This document shows positions 1-6,819 of a DNA stretch of 10,938 bases, piece after piece (within the stretch, counting starts at the first letter, position 1; every line of letters begins with the position of its first letter). The DNA comes from an uncultured Mollicutes bacterium (GTDB lineage Bacteria > Bacillota_I > Bacilli_A > RFN20 > CAG-449), in the NCBI GenBank assembly GCA_900551385.1, contig URVS01000031.1, positions 1 through 10,938 on the forward strand. The letters run 5' to 3'. The notes beneath the pieces were generated by a model, which was not told the DNA's origin, did no database searches, and saw only the letters and a list, made by a program, of their open reading frames with translations. Position numbers and translations under genes: made by a program.

Positions 1-53
1 AAATATTTAGTTTGTTATAGATATAAAGATGTAAATTTTATGTTATAATCTCA
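1..53 (+). promoter_or_regulatory. Possible extended -10 promoter in the flank left of the insertion sequence
   Basis: This short flank holds TGTTATAAT at 41-49, which fits the extended -10 pattern TGnTATAAT, but no convincing -35 box. A transcript would start near 56, inside the insertion sequence end, and run against the transposase gene into the hairpin at 76-119. The natural inference is that the element landed just downstream of a promoter and cut it off from its gene. AT-rich DNA gives such matches by chance, so this is tentative. Frame 1 is open from base 1 to a TAA at 46-48, too short to interpret. Confidence 0.3.
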
Positions 54-66
54 TCTTTAACAGTTA
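54..66 (+). repeat. Left terminal inverted repeat of the insertion sequence
   Basis: TCTTTAACAGTTA matches the reverse complement of 2044-2056 at 12 of 13 positions (A/G difference at the sixth base). It lies 82 bases beyond the transposase stop, the usual placement for the transposase-distal end of a one-gene insertion sequence. Confidence 0.7.
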
Positions 67-75
67 GAAGAAAAT

Positions 76-119
76 AAAAGTGGAAATAATCCCTAAAATA
101 AGGTAATATTTCCACTTTT
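76..119 (-). terminator. Strong stem-loop terminator at the transposase 3' end, probably bidirectional
   Basis: Bases 76-88 pair perfectly with 107-119 (13 bp, core AAAGTGGAAA / TTTCCACTTT) around an 18-base loop. On the minus strand the stem is followed by the T-rich run TTTTATTTTCTT, so it should end the transposase transcript. On the plus strand it is followed by several Ts, so it can also stop transcription entering the element from the left flank. Such hairpins inside insertion sequence ends are known to shield transposase from outside promoters. Confidence 0.75.
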
Positions 120-147
120 TGAATTGAAGTAAAATGTTGTATGTAAA

Positions 148-1911
148 CTAATTTTTTGTAGAAGTAATAATTTTTTTAATTTTACTTGAGCGATAAGCTT
201 GTTTATTTAAAGGAATATTAAATTTGTTAGTAAGATCTAAGAGTAATTGTTCATTAGTATATAAAGGAATAAATCCTTCATCAGATACTTTAACAAGATT
301 TATTTCTTTTAACTTATTAATTATTTTTGTAATTGTATATTGATTCTTCTCAGCTTCAATTTGTTGTTCAAGAATTCTAGTAATTAATAAAGCAATAAAA
401 CAAGTTAAGAAATGAGCTTTAATTCTGTCTTCTCTTTGAAGATATATTGTACCAGCATCAAACTCGGTTTTCATGATTCTAAAAGACTCTTCAATTTGCC
501 AACGATTATGATTAATACTGATGATGGTATTTGCATCATCTTTTAAATTGGTTGCAATACAATAATATCCATCAAATTTAGATTCTTCTTTATATAAATC
601 TTCATCTAATACTAAAATATTTGTATCAATCAATTCACCATTTTTATCAAAAGATAAATTCTTAATAAATCTCTTACAATCATTGGCATTAGTTTTATTA
701 AATTTAAGTTTTGATTCAATTAATTTTTTGGCTCTTTCAAATTGTTCTTGTCTAATTCTTTGCTGATATATTTTGTATTTAGAAGAGTAGGTTATTATTA
801 AATCTTGCTGATTTAATTCTGCAGGATATTTATCTCCATCAATTAAAACTTTTATTTGTTTATCAGTTAAAGGAACTCTTTTATAAACCGTCTCAATTGT
901 TTCATTTTGTTCATCTATTTCAGTTGCTTGTTTGAAACTATATTTTTGATCTAATGATTTCCATTTTATATTTTCATTATCAAAAATATTGCTTAAAACA
1001 TCTTTAGGTAATTTCTTTAATGATTGACTTACTATAAAGGCTCTTTCTTGTATTGAATTAAACCATCTATTATTATATGAACCCAATCCAGCATCAGAAC
1101 AATAGATAAATTTTGATAAATTAAAATCTTTTATTATTTTTTCTTCTAATGGTCTTACTGTTACTTGTTCACTGGTATTTCCTGGATTTATATTAAAAGC
1201 TAATGGTAAACCATTACCATCCATAAATAATCCCATTTGTACAATTGGATTTGGTCTATGTTCTTTACTTACTCCATATTTTCTTAATTCATCTTCTTTT
1301 TCTATTTCAAAAAAATAATTTGTACAATCATAGTAAAGAACCTTTGTATTTCTTTTAATCAAACGAGAACTATTCTTATATAGTTTTGATTGTATTGAAT
1401 CAATTTCTTTTGCAAGTATAGATAAACTTCTATATACATCATGTAACTCATAATTTGGTTGTTCTAAAAAATTCTTAGCTAATTTATATGTTGATAGTTT
1501 ACTTGAAGGATATATTATTCTTGAAAAAATCAAATCTTTTAATATTTTATTTATATCATAAGCAAATTTATACTTCTCACTTATTTCTAAACATACTTTA
1601 TCTAGATTTAATCCATAATATATCTTTTGTAAAAATAAATATCCTGCATTATATTGTACTTGCTTATTCAATTCTAAATCTCTAGTAGGAAAGAATTTAA
1701 CAACAAAATTATCTTCATCTTGCTTTTTTTCTTCTGTTAAACGTTTTGCTTCGTTTCTACAATATTCTAAAGCATTATCATGTTCTTTTTCTAAATCAGA
1801 TAATCTACCTAATCTTTTAATAACTTTAGTTTTAACTTTATTATCAACACGAATAGAATCAACAATATAAACAATTTTATCAGAACCAGACTTCATTAAA
1901 GAAATACGCAT
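148..1911 (-). CDS. IS1634-family DDE transposase
   Basis: This 587-residue protein catalyses cut-and-paste or copy-type movement of the element that carries it, using an RNase H-fold DDE nuclease. The likely catalytic residues are Asp195 in YYDCTNYFFE, Asp273 in CSDAGLGSYNN, and the glutamate in NRWQIEESFRIMK (Glu474 or Glu475). That last segment carries the family's Y/N-R-W-x-I-E-x-x-F signature. A long insertion between the second Asp and the Glu is typical of IS4-superfamily enzymes such as IS1634 and IS1549. Residues 1-100 form a charged N-terminal region likely to bind the ends. The length is full and there is no frameshift or internal stop. The ATG at 1909-1911 is preceded by AGGTGA (1923-1918) at good spacing. 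It is the only complete gene here ending in TAG. Family assignment is from motifs and overall organisation. Confidence 0.92.
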   Translation of the reverse strand: MRISLMKSGSDKIVYIVDSIRVDNKVKTKVIKRLGRLSDLEKEHDNALEYCRNEAKRLTEEKKQDEDNFVVKFFPTRDLELNKQVQYNAGYLFLQKIYYGLNLDKVCLEISEKYKFAYDINKILKDLIFSRIIYPSSKLSTYKLAKNFLEQPNYELHDVYRSLSILAKEIDSIQSKLYKNSSRLIKRNTKVLYYDCTNYFFEIEKEDELRKYGVSKEHRPNPIVQMGLFMDGNGLPLAFNINPGNTSEQVTVRPLEEKIIKDFNLSKFIYCSDAGLGSYNNRWFNSIQERAFIVSQSLKKLPKDVLSNIFDNENIKWKSLDQKYSFKQATEIDEQNETIETVYKRVPLTDKQIKVLIDGDKYPAELNQQDLIITYSSKYKIYQQRIRQEQFERAKKLIESKLKFNKTNANDCKRFIKNLSFDKNGELIDTNILVLDEDLYKEESKFDGYYCIATNLKDDANTIISINHNRWQIEESFRIMKTEFDAGTIYLQREDRIKAHFLTCFIALLITRILEQQIEAEKNQYTITKIINKLKEINLVKVSDEGFIPLYTNEQLLLDLTNKFNIPLNKQAYRSSKIKKIITSTKN

Positions 1912-1929
1912 AAATAATCACCTAATACT

Positions 1930-1958
1930 ATTATATCACACCATACAAAGCCATACAA
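1930..1958 (-). promoter_or_regulatory. Transposase promoter inside the insertion sequence
   Basis: Read on the minus strand, TTGTAT (1958-1953) and a perfect TATAAT (1935-1930) are separated by exactly 17 bp. Transcription would start near 1923, leaving a leader of only about a dozen bases that barely contains the AGGTGA ribosome site. That could keep transposase translation low. The octamer CCATACAA occurs twice on the plus strand, at 1941-1948 and 1951-1958, exactly 10 bp apart, overlapping the spacer and -35 box; it might be a protein-binding repeat. Confidence 0.55.
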
Positions 1959-1976
1959 CAAAATTATTATTGAAAT

Positions 1977-2004
1977 TTGACAAAATAAAAAAGAAACTTA
2001 TACA
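1977..2004 (+). promoter_or_regulatory. Possible outward-facing promoter at the right end of the insertion sequence
   Basis: A perfect -35 TTGACA at 1977-1982 is followed after 16 bp by TATACA at 1999-2004, pointing out of the element toward the gene remnant and enolase. A second -10-like TATAAT lies at 2008-2013, but its spacing from the -35 is too long. The -10 sits in a small palindrome, TATAC-ATA-GTATA (1999-2011). No clear terminator lies between this point and eno, so it could add transcription to eno. This is inferred from boxes only. Confidence 0.4.
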
Positions 2005-2043
2005 TAGTATAATATTTCTTGCTTTCTTCGCTTTTTTATTCAA

Positions 2044-2056
2044 TAACTGTCAAAGA
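2044..2056 (-). repeat. Right terminal inverted repeat of the insertion sequence
   Basis: Read on the minus strand this is TCTTTGACAGTTA, a 12/13 match to the left end at 54-66. It lies on the promoter side of the transposase gene. The sequence after it (CCCGAATATA) differs from the bases outside the left end, so no short target duplication is visible. Confidence 0.7.
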
Positions 2057-2177
2057 CCCGAATATAATTAAAGTCATCGATAAAATATCTAAAGATAAAA
2101 TAGTTTTATCTATTAATCATTATGGTGAATTATTAAATAATAGTGAAATTATTAATTTAGAAAAAACAATTCGATAA
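2057..2177 (+). pseudogene. Start-less C-terminal gene remnant next to the insertion sequence
   Basis: The frame ending in TAA at 2175-2177 is open back through the insertion sequence end to 2013, but has no ATG or GTG and no ribosome site. Outside the element it encodes about 40 residues, including PNIIKVIDKISKDKIVLS and INHYGELLNNSEIINLEK. The mix of hydrophobic and charged residues looks like the end of a real, soluble protein. I do not recognise the family. The simplest reading is the 3' end of a gene cut or displaced by the insertion sequence; its 5' part is not in the 53-base left flank. A chance open frame in AT-rich DNA remains possible. The rest of the gap to eno (2178-2213) holds nothing I can name. 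Confidence 0.4.
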
Positions 2178-2213
2178 ATAAATATCAAAATGAATATTTT
2201 AATGATAAAAGTA

Positions 2214-3576
<1,363 letters not shown>

Positions 3577-3602
3577 TTTTAATTAATAATTTATTTGATT
3601 AT

Positions 3603-3629
3603 AAAGATGGCTTTATGCCATCTTTTATT
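3603..3629 (+). terminator. Enolase terminator
   Basis: AAAGATGGC (3603-3611) pairs with GCCATCTTT (3617-3625) around the loop TTTAT and is followed by T-rich sequence. It is a clear intrinsic terminator. It ends only 17 bases before the next start codon, leaving no room for a downstream promoter for yggS. A weak TATAAA (3600-3605) just before it could start transcripts in the loop, which would then lack half of the stem. Confidence 0.85.
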
Positions 3630-3646
3630 GTGAAAAGGAGGAATTT

Positions 3647-4282
3647 ATGGTAAGAGAAGATATTGATTCATTTATTAAAAAAATACCTAATAATGTTATT
3701 TTAGTGGCAGCTACTAAATATGCTAGTATTGATGATATGTTTATATTATTAAAACATGGAATCAATAATTTTGGTGAAAATAGAGTAGATTCATTTTTGA
3801 ATAAATATAATGAATTAAAAAATGAAAATATTATATGGCATTTTATAGGTCATTTACAAAGAAACAAATGTAAAGATATTATTAATAAAATAGATATTTT
3901 ACATTCTTTAGATTCACTTGAATTAGCTAAAATAATAGAAAAAGAAAGACATGATATTTTACCTACCTTTATTGAAGTATCAATTAATTTAGAAGAAAAT
4001 AAAAATGGTGTTGATTATCGATATTTAAAAGATTTTATTATAAAAATGAAAGAATTTAAAAAAATAAAAATAATAGGTTTAATGATGATGTCAAAAAAAT
4101 ATTCTAACCATGATGAACTTATTAATCAATTTAAAAAAATAAAAGAATTACGAAATAATTTAGAACAAGAATTAAATATATCATTACCTTATTTATCAAT
4201 GGGAATGAGCGATGATTATGTTGAAGCTATTAGTCAAGGTGCTAATTATATTAGATTAGGAAGAATTTTATTTGATTTGTAA
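3647..4282 (+). CDS. YggS/PLPBP family pyridoxal phosphate homeostasis protein
   Basis: Single-domain cytoplasmic protein with the alanine-racemase-like TIM barrel; the family binds pyridoxal 5'-phosphate (PLP) and keeps vitamin B6 and amino/keto acid pools balanced without a known reaction. The PLP-binding lysine is Lys24 in VAATKYAS. Other family landmarks are FGENRV (42-47), WHFIGHLQRNK (64-74), HSLDS (86-90), GLMMM (144-148), LSMGMSDD (183-190) and the closing GANYIRLGRILF (198-209), which supplies phosphate contacts. At 211 residues it is somewhat shorter than E. coli YggS (about 234), mainly at the N-terminus, as in other compact Firmicutes. The start is set by AAGGAGG at 3635-3641, 5 bases before ATG. 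In Bacillus the homologue (ylmE) sits with division genes; here it is alone between terminators. Confidence 0.93.
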   Translation: MVREDIDSFIKKIPNNVILVAATKYASIDDMFILLKHGINNFGENRVDSFLNKYNELKNENIIWHFIGHLQRNKCKDIINKIDILHSLDSLELAKIIEKERHDILPTFIEVSINLEENKNGVDYRYLKDFIIKMKEFKKIKIIGLMMMSKKYSNHDELINQFKKIKELRNNLEQELNISLPYLSMGMSDDYVEAISQGANYIRLGRILFDL

Positions 4283-4285
4283 AAT

Positions 4286-4306
4286 GCCTAAAATTAGGCT
4301 TTTATT
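4286..4306 (+). terminator. Short hairpin after the YggS gene
   Basis: GCCTA (4286-4290) pairs with TAGGC (4295-4299) around AAAT and is followed by TTTTATT. It starts 4 bases after the stop codon. It is a short stem, and a stronger hairpin follows directly, so the two form a tandem terminator. Confidence 0.6.
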
Positions 4307-4307
4307 G

Positions 4308-4337
4308 ATAACTCTACTCATAGTAGAGTTATTTTTA
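4308..4337 (+). terminator. Second, stronger hairpin after the YggS gene
   Basis: Bases 4308-4318 (ATAACTCTACT) pair perfectly with 4322-4332 (AGTAGAGTTAT), an 11-bp stem with loop CAT, followed by TTTTATT. It looks like an intrinsic terminator. Its right arm is also the first copy of the TAGTAG repeat array at 4321-4400, so it might instead, or also, be a palindromic operator. Confidence 0.7.
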
Positions 4338-4400
4338 TTATTAGTAGAGTGGTAAAATTTATAGTAGAAAATTTATTTTAATAGTAGGGTGTAATTTTAT
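4321..4400 (+). repeat. Four-copy degenerate direct repeat with about 20-bp period
   Basis: TAGTAG recurs at 4321, 4342, 4362 and 4382 (spacings 21, 20, 20), each followed by a similar tail: AGTT, AGTG, AAAA, GGTG and then an A/T-rich filler. An approximate unit is A-TAGTAG-RGTG plus about 10 A/T bases. The 20-bp step is two DNA turns, so all copies face the same side of the helix. The first copy has an inverted partner in the hairpin at 4308-4332. The array fills the space just upstream of the hemolysin III gene, where the -35 region should be. A -10-like TATGAT lies at 4412-4417 without a good -35, which would suit an activator-dependent promoter. Regulatory use is inference. Confidence 0.6.
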
Positions 4401-4436
4401 ATTTACTTATATATGATAATTTTAGAGGTGATCATT

Positions 4437-5108
4437 ATGAGTTATGAAGATGTTAATAAAATTACATTACCAAAATATTCTTATAAAGAGGAAGAAGTGA
4501 ATTGGATTTCCCATGCGGTAGGAGCAATTATTGGATTAATAATATTTTTTATTTGCTTTGGCTTAGCACTTAAATTTAATAAAGCAAGTTATAGTATGAT
4601 AAGCATTGTTGTTTATGGTTTATCAATGATGACACTTTATTCTATGTCTGCTCTTTATCATGGATCTAAAGCAAATACAAGAAAGAAAAGAGTAAGAAGA
4701 ATTATCGATCATTGTACAATTTTTATCTTAATCGCAGGAACATATACTCCAGTATGTTTAATGGGTGAAATTACTGTATATCATATTATTTTATTGTTAA
4801 TTGAATGGATTTTTGCTTTTATTGGTATAAGTATTAATGCTTATGATTTTAATAAATTATGGGTAAGAATTGTATCAATGACTTTATATTTAATTTTAGG
4901 TTGGGCTATTATGCTTTTTCCTAGTATATATAATAATTTACCATTTAATTCTTTTATGTTTATTTTAAGTGGTGGAATTGCTTATACAATAGGCTCTATA
5001 TTATATGGAATAGGGCATAATGTTAAATGGTTTCATTCTGTTTTTCATTTCTTTTGTTTATTAGGTACAATTCTTCAAGCTATTGGAATTATAATTATGA
5101 TTATGTAA
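4437..5108 (+). CDS. Hemolysin III / PAQR-family membrane protein (TrhA-like)
   Basis: Integral membrane protein of the hemolysin III branch of the PAQR superfamily (related to adiponectin and progestin receptors). It is predicted to have about seven membrane helices and a buried zinc site. Motifs seen: EEVNWISHAVGA (19-30) before helix 1, SALYHGS (71-77) with His75, IDHCTIFILIAGTYTP (90-105) with Asp91, and the HSVFH pair (His200, His204) in the last helix. Ser71, His75, Asp91, His200 and His204 match the metal-site pattern. Members have been linked to membrane energetics/fluidity in bacteria; the hemolysin name comes from a Bacillus cereus protein and does not prove toxicity. I start at 4437 (223 residues) because AGAGGTGA at 4424-4431 is correctly spaced for it; an in-frame ATG at 4413 lies before that site. 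The stop is 41 bases from the bile salt hydrolase gene with no terminator between. Confidence 0.92.
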   Translation: MSYEDVNKITLPKYSYKEEEVNWISHAVGAIIGLIIFFICFGLALKFNKASYSMISIVVYGLSMMTLYSMSALYHGSKANTRKKRVRRIIDHCTIFILIAGTYTPVCLMGEITVYHIILLLIEWIFAFIGISINAYDFNKLWVRIVSMTLYLILGWAIMLFPSIYNNLPFNSFMFILSGGIAYTIGSILYGIGHNVKWFHSVFHFFCLLGTILQAIGIIIMIM

Positions 5109-5124
5109 TTTATTAGTTTTGTCA

Positions 5125-5130
5125 TATAAT
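5125..5130 (+). promoter_or_regulatory. -10 box upstream of the bile salt hydrolase gene
   Basis: A perfect TATAAT lies in the 41-base gap after the hemolysin III gene. The region 16-18 bp upstream (around 5101-5108, inside the end of that gene) holds no good -35. The bile salt hydrolase gene may thus have its own weak promoter as well as read-through from upstream. Confidence 0.45.
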
Positions 5131-5149
5131 AAAGATATGGAGATTTATT

Positions 5150-6115
5150 ATGTGTACAGCAGTTAAATATAAAAATTATTTTGGAAGAACTTTAGATTAT
5201 GAATTTTCTTATGGTGAAGAAATATGTATTACTCCAAGGCAATATAATTTAAATTTTAAACATTTAAAAAATAATTCTCATCATTTTGCTTTTATGGGAA
5301 TGGCTCATATTGAAGATAATTATCCCCTTTATTATGATGCTTTTAATGAAAAAGGATTAGCGATTGCAGGATTAAATTTTGTTAATAATGCTTGTTATTT
5401 TAAAGAAAAGAAAAATAAAATTAATGTTACTCAATTTGAATTAATTCCATATCTATTAAGTAATTATTCTACAATTAAAGAAATAAAAAATGTTTTAAAA
5501 AAGATTAATATTACTAATATTCCTTTTAATGATAAATTACCATGTTCACCTTTACATTGGTTAGTTAGCGATAAAAATGAATGTATTGTAATTGAACAAA
5601 CTAAAAGTGGATTACATGTTTATGATAATAAAATAGGTGTTTTAACTAATAATCCACCTTTTGAAGAACAATTATTTAATTTAAATAATTATCGACATTT
5701 ATCCACTAAAGAAAAAGAAAATACATTTATTCCTAATATTGAATTAAATACATATAGTCGTGGATTAGGTGGAATTGGCTTACCTGGAGATTTATCTTCA
5801 ATGTCAAGATTTGTCAGAGTTAGTTTTGTAAAAGCTCATTCTATTTCAAATGATAATGAAGAGAATAATGTTTCTCAATTTTTTCATATATTAAATTCAG
5901 TTGATCAACAAAGAGGGTGCTGTGAACTTGAAAATGGTAAATATGAAATAACTATATATACTTCATGTTGTTCTTTAGATAAAGGTTTATATTATTATAC
6001 AACTTATGATAATCATCAAATTAATGTAATAAATATGTTTAAAGAAGATCTAGATACTAATAACTTAATTAGATATCCATTACTTGATAAAGAAAATTTT
6101 AATTTCCAAAACTAA
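5150..6115 (+). CDS. Bile salt hydrolase (conjugated bile acid hydrolase, choloylglycine hydrolase family)
   Basis: Cytoplasmic N-terminal-nucleophile hydrolase that releases glycine or taurine from conjugated bile acids. After removal of Met1, Cys2 is the nucleophile (MCTAVKYKNYFGRTLD). The other catalytic residues align with known enzymes: Arg13 and Asp16, Asn76 (AGLNF), Asn167 (GVLTNNP) and Arg220 (SMSRFVR). Segments such as LHWLVSDK, EQTKSGLHVYDNKIGVLTN, GLPGDLSS, FFHILNSV and YYYTTYDNHQIN resemble the Clostridium perfringens enzyme closely, favouring bile salt hydrolase over penicillin V acylase. The loop motif at 203-205 is Ser-Arg-Gly (YSRGLGGIGLPGD); published work on Lactobacillus enzymes links S-R-x to glycine preference and G-x-G to taurine preference. 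The 321-residue length is normal and there is no signal peptide. The start is fixed by Cys2 and by TGGAG at 5138-5142. No clear terminator follows. Confidence 0.95.
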   Translation: MCTAVKYKNYFGRTLDYEFSYGEEICITPRQYNLNFKHLKNNSHHFAFMGMAHIEDNYPLYYDAFNEKGLAIAGLNFVNNACYFKEKKNKINVTQFELIPYLLSNYSTIKEIKNVLKKINITNIPFNDKLPCSPLHWLVSDKNECIVIEQTKSGLHVYDNKIGVLTNNPPFEEQLFNLNNYRHLSTKEKENTFIPNIELNTYSRGLGGIGLPGDLSSMSRFVRVSFVKAHSISNDNEENNVSQFFHILNSVDQQRGCCELENGKYEITIYTSCCSLDKGLYYYTTYDNHQINVINMFKEDLDTNNLIRYPLLDKENFNFQN

Positions 6116-6145
6116 TTATGAAAAAAATGTAAATTATATATTCTT

Positions 6146-6174
6146 TTGACAGTACTTAATAAAGAATTTATAAT
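6146..6174 (+). promoter_or_regulatory. Perfect consensus promoter for thymidine kinase
   Basis: TTGACA (6146-6151) and TATAAT (6169-6174) are separated by exactly 17 bp, a full match to the sigma-A/sigma-70 consensus. Transcription should begin near 6181, leaving a leader of about 19 bases with GTGAGGA (6186-6192) before the ATG at 6200. The longest reading frame for the gene would begin with the TTG of this -35 box, which therefore cannot be the start codon. Confidence 0.88.
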
Positions 6175-6199
6175 TGATAATGCTTGTGAGGAATTTAAA

Positions 6200-6784
6200 A
6201 TGGAACATAATTGTAAATTAGGATCAATTGAAGTAATCTGTGGACCGATGTTCGCTGGTAAATCAGAAGAAATAATAAGAAGAGTAAAAAGAATTGAATA
6301 CGCTAAAAAGAAAGTTTTATGCTTTAAACCATCAATAGATAATAGATATTCAAAAGATGAAATAGTATCACATAATCAAAATAAGAAAAAATCATTTGTA
6401 ATTACTAATTCTAGTGAAATATATAATTATATTAAAGAAGATACTTATGCAGTTGTAATTGATGAAGTTCAATTTTTGGATAATAACATTGTTAAAGTTT
6501 GTGAGCAATTAGCTAATGATGGAATAAGAGTTATTGTTGGTGGTTTAGATATGGACTTTAGAGGTGAACCATTTCCAATTATTGCTGAATTATTATCAAG
6601 AGCAGAAGATGTTACAAAATTAAACGCAATATGTGTTAAATGTGGAGAAAATGCGACAAGAACTCAAAGGATAATTAATGGTATACCAGCTTTTTTTGAA
6701 GATCCAATTGTGATAATTGGCGCAAAAGAAGCTTATGAACCTCGTTGTAGAAAATGTCACGAAGTACCACATAAAAATAAATAA
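6200..6784 (+). CDS. tdk: Thymidine kinase (type II, cellular)
   Basis: Cytoplasmic salvage enzyme phosphorylating thymidine to dTMP with ATP. The 194 residues show the family layout: P-loop GPMFAGKS (15-22), the DEVQF segment with catalytic Glu89, the GLDMDFRGEPF motif (115-125), a zinc ribbon with Cys145/Cys148 and Cys183/Cys186, and the thymidine-binding lasso ending in GAKEAYEPRC. The start at 6200 is chosen over a TTG at 6146 because the extra 18 residues overlap the promoter, and GTGAGGA lies 7 bases before this ATG. The length then matches homologues of about 190-200 residues. It converges with hpt across a shared terminator. In Bacillus tdk lies directly before prfA; here three minus-strand genes intervene. 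Confidence 0.96.
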   Translation: MEHNCKLGSIEVICGPMFAGKSEEIIRRVKRIEYAKKKVLCFKPSIDNRYSKDEIVSHNQNKKKSFVITNSSEIYNYIKEDTYAVVIDEVQFLDNNIVKVCEQLANDGIRVIVGGLDMDFRGEPFPIIAELLSRAEDVTKLNAICVKCGENATRTQRIINGIPAFFEDPIVIIGAKEAYEPRCRKCHEVPHKNK

Positions 6785-6794
6785 AGATATATAA

Positions 6795-6819
6795 AAAAAG
6801 AAGCATTATGCTTCTTTTT
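6795..6819. terminator. Bidirectional terminator between tdk and hpt
   Basis: AAAAAGAAGCA (6795-6805) pairs with TGCTTCTTTTT (6809-6819) around TTA. The A-run on one side and T-run on the other make it work for both converging genes. Its right edge overlaps the hpt stop codon (6818-6820) by two bases. Confidence 0.85.

Larger units (their letters stand above)
54..2056 (-). mobile_element. Intact IS1634-type insertion sequence, about 2.0 kb
   Basis: The element is bounded by imperfect 13-bp inverted repeats: TCTTTAACAGTTA at 54-66, and TAACTGTCAAAGA at 2044-2056, which reads TCTTTGACAGTTA on the other strand (12 of 13 match). It contains a single full-length transposase gene on the minus strand, a promoter at 1930-1958 and a terminator hairpin at 76-119. 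From memory, the founder IS1634 of Mycoplasma mycoides also has about 13-bp inverted ends and makes unusually long, variable target duplications. No duplication is visible here, but only 53 bases of left flank are in the window, so a long one could be missed. The ends were inferred from the repeat and are not proven to the base. With an uninterrupted transposase and both ends present, the element may still be mobile. Confidence 0.8.

Noticed and set aside
1..48. Frame 1 open to a TAA, possibly the end of a gene entering from the left
   Set aside because: Only 15 codons, which is uninformative in AT-rich DNA; it also overlaps a better-looking extended -10 box.
1488..1685. Open frame of 65 codons on the plus strand inside the transposase
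   Set aside because: It is antisense to the transposase, with no ribosome site; leucine/isoleucine-rich translation is typical of reversed AT-rich coding sequence.
2093..2111. AGATAAAA / TTTTATCT hairpin before eno as a terminator
   Set aside because: The stem is almost all A-T with a 3-base loop and no T-run after it, and it lies in the putative gene remnant; it is unlikely to stop transcription.
4413..4436. Upstream ATG giving the hemolysin III protein eight more residues
   Set aside because: The only good ribosome site (4424-4431) lies after this ATG and is correctly spaced for 4437; the family motif also begins well after the later start.
4437..5108. Reading the hemolysin III gene as a toxin or virulence factor
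   Set aside because: The family is widespread in harmless bacteria and the name is historical; nothing in the sequence shows lytic activity.
5150..6115. Penicillin V acylase as the function of the choloylglycine hydrolase family gene
   Set aside because: The overall segments and catalytic spacing follow bile salt hydrolases such as the C. perfringens enzyme; acylase activity as a side reaction cannot be excluded.
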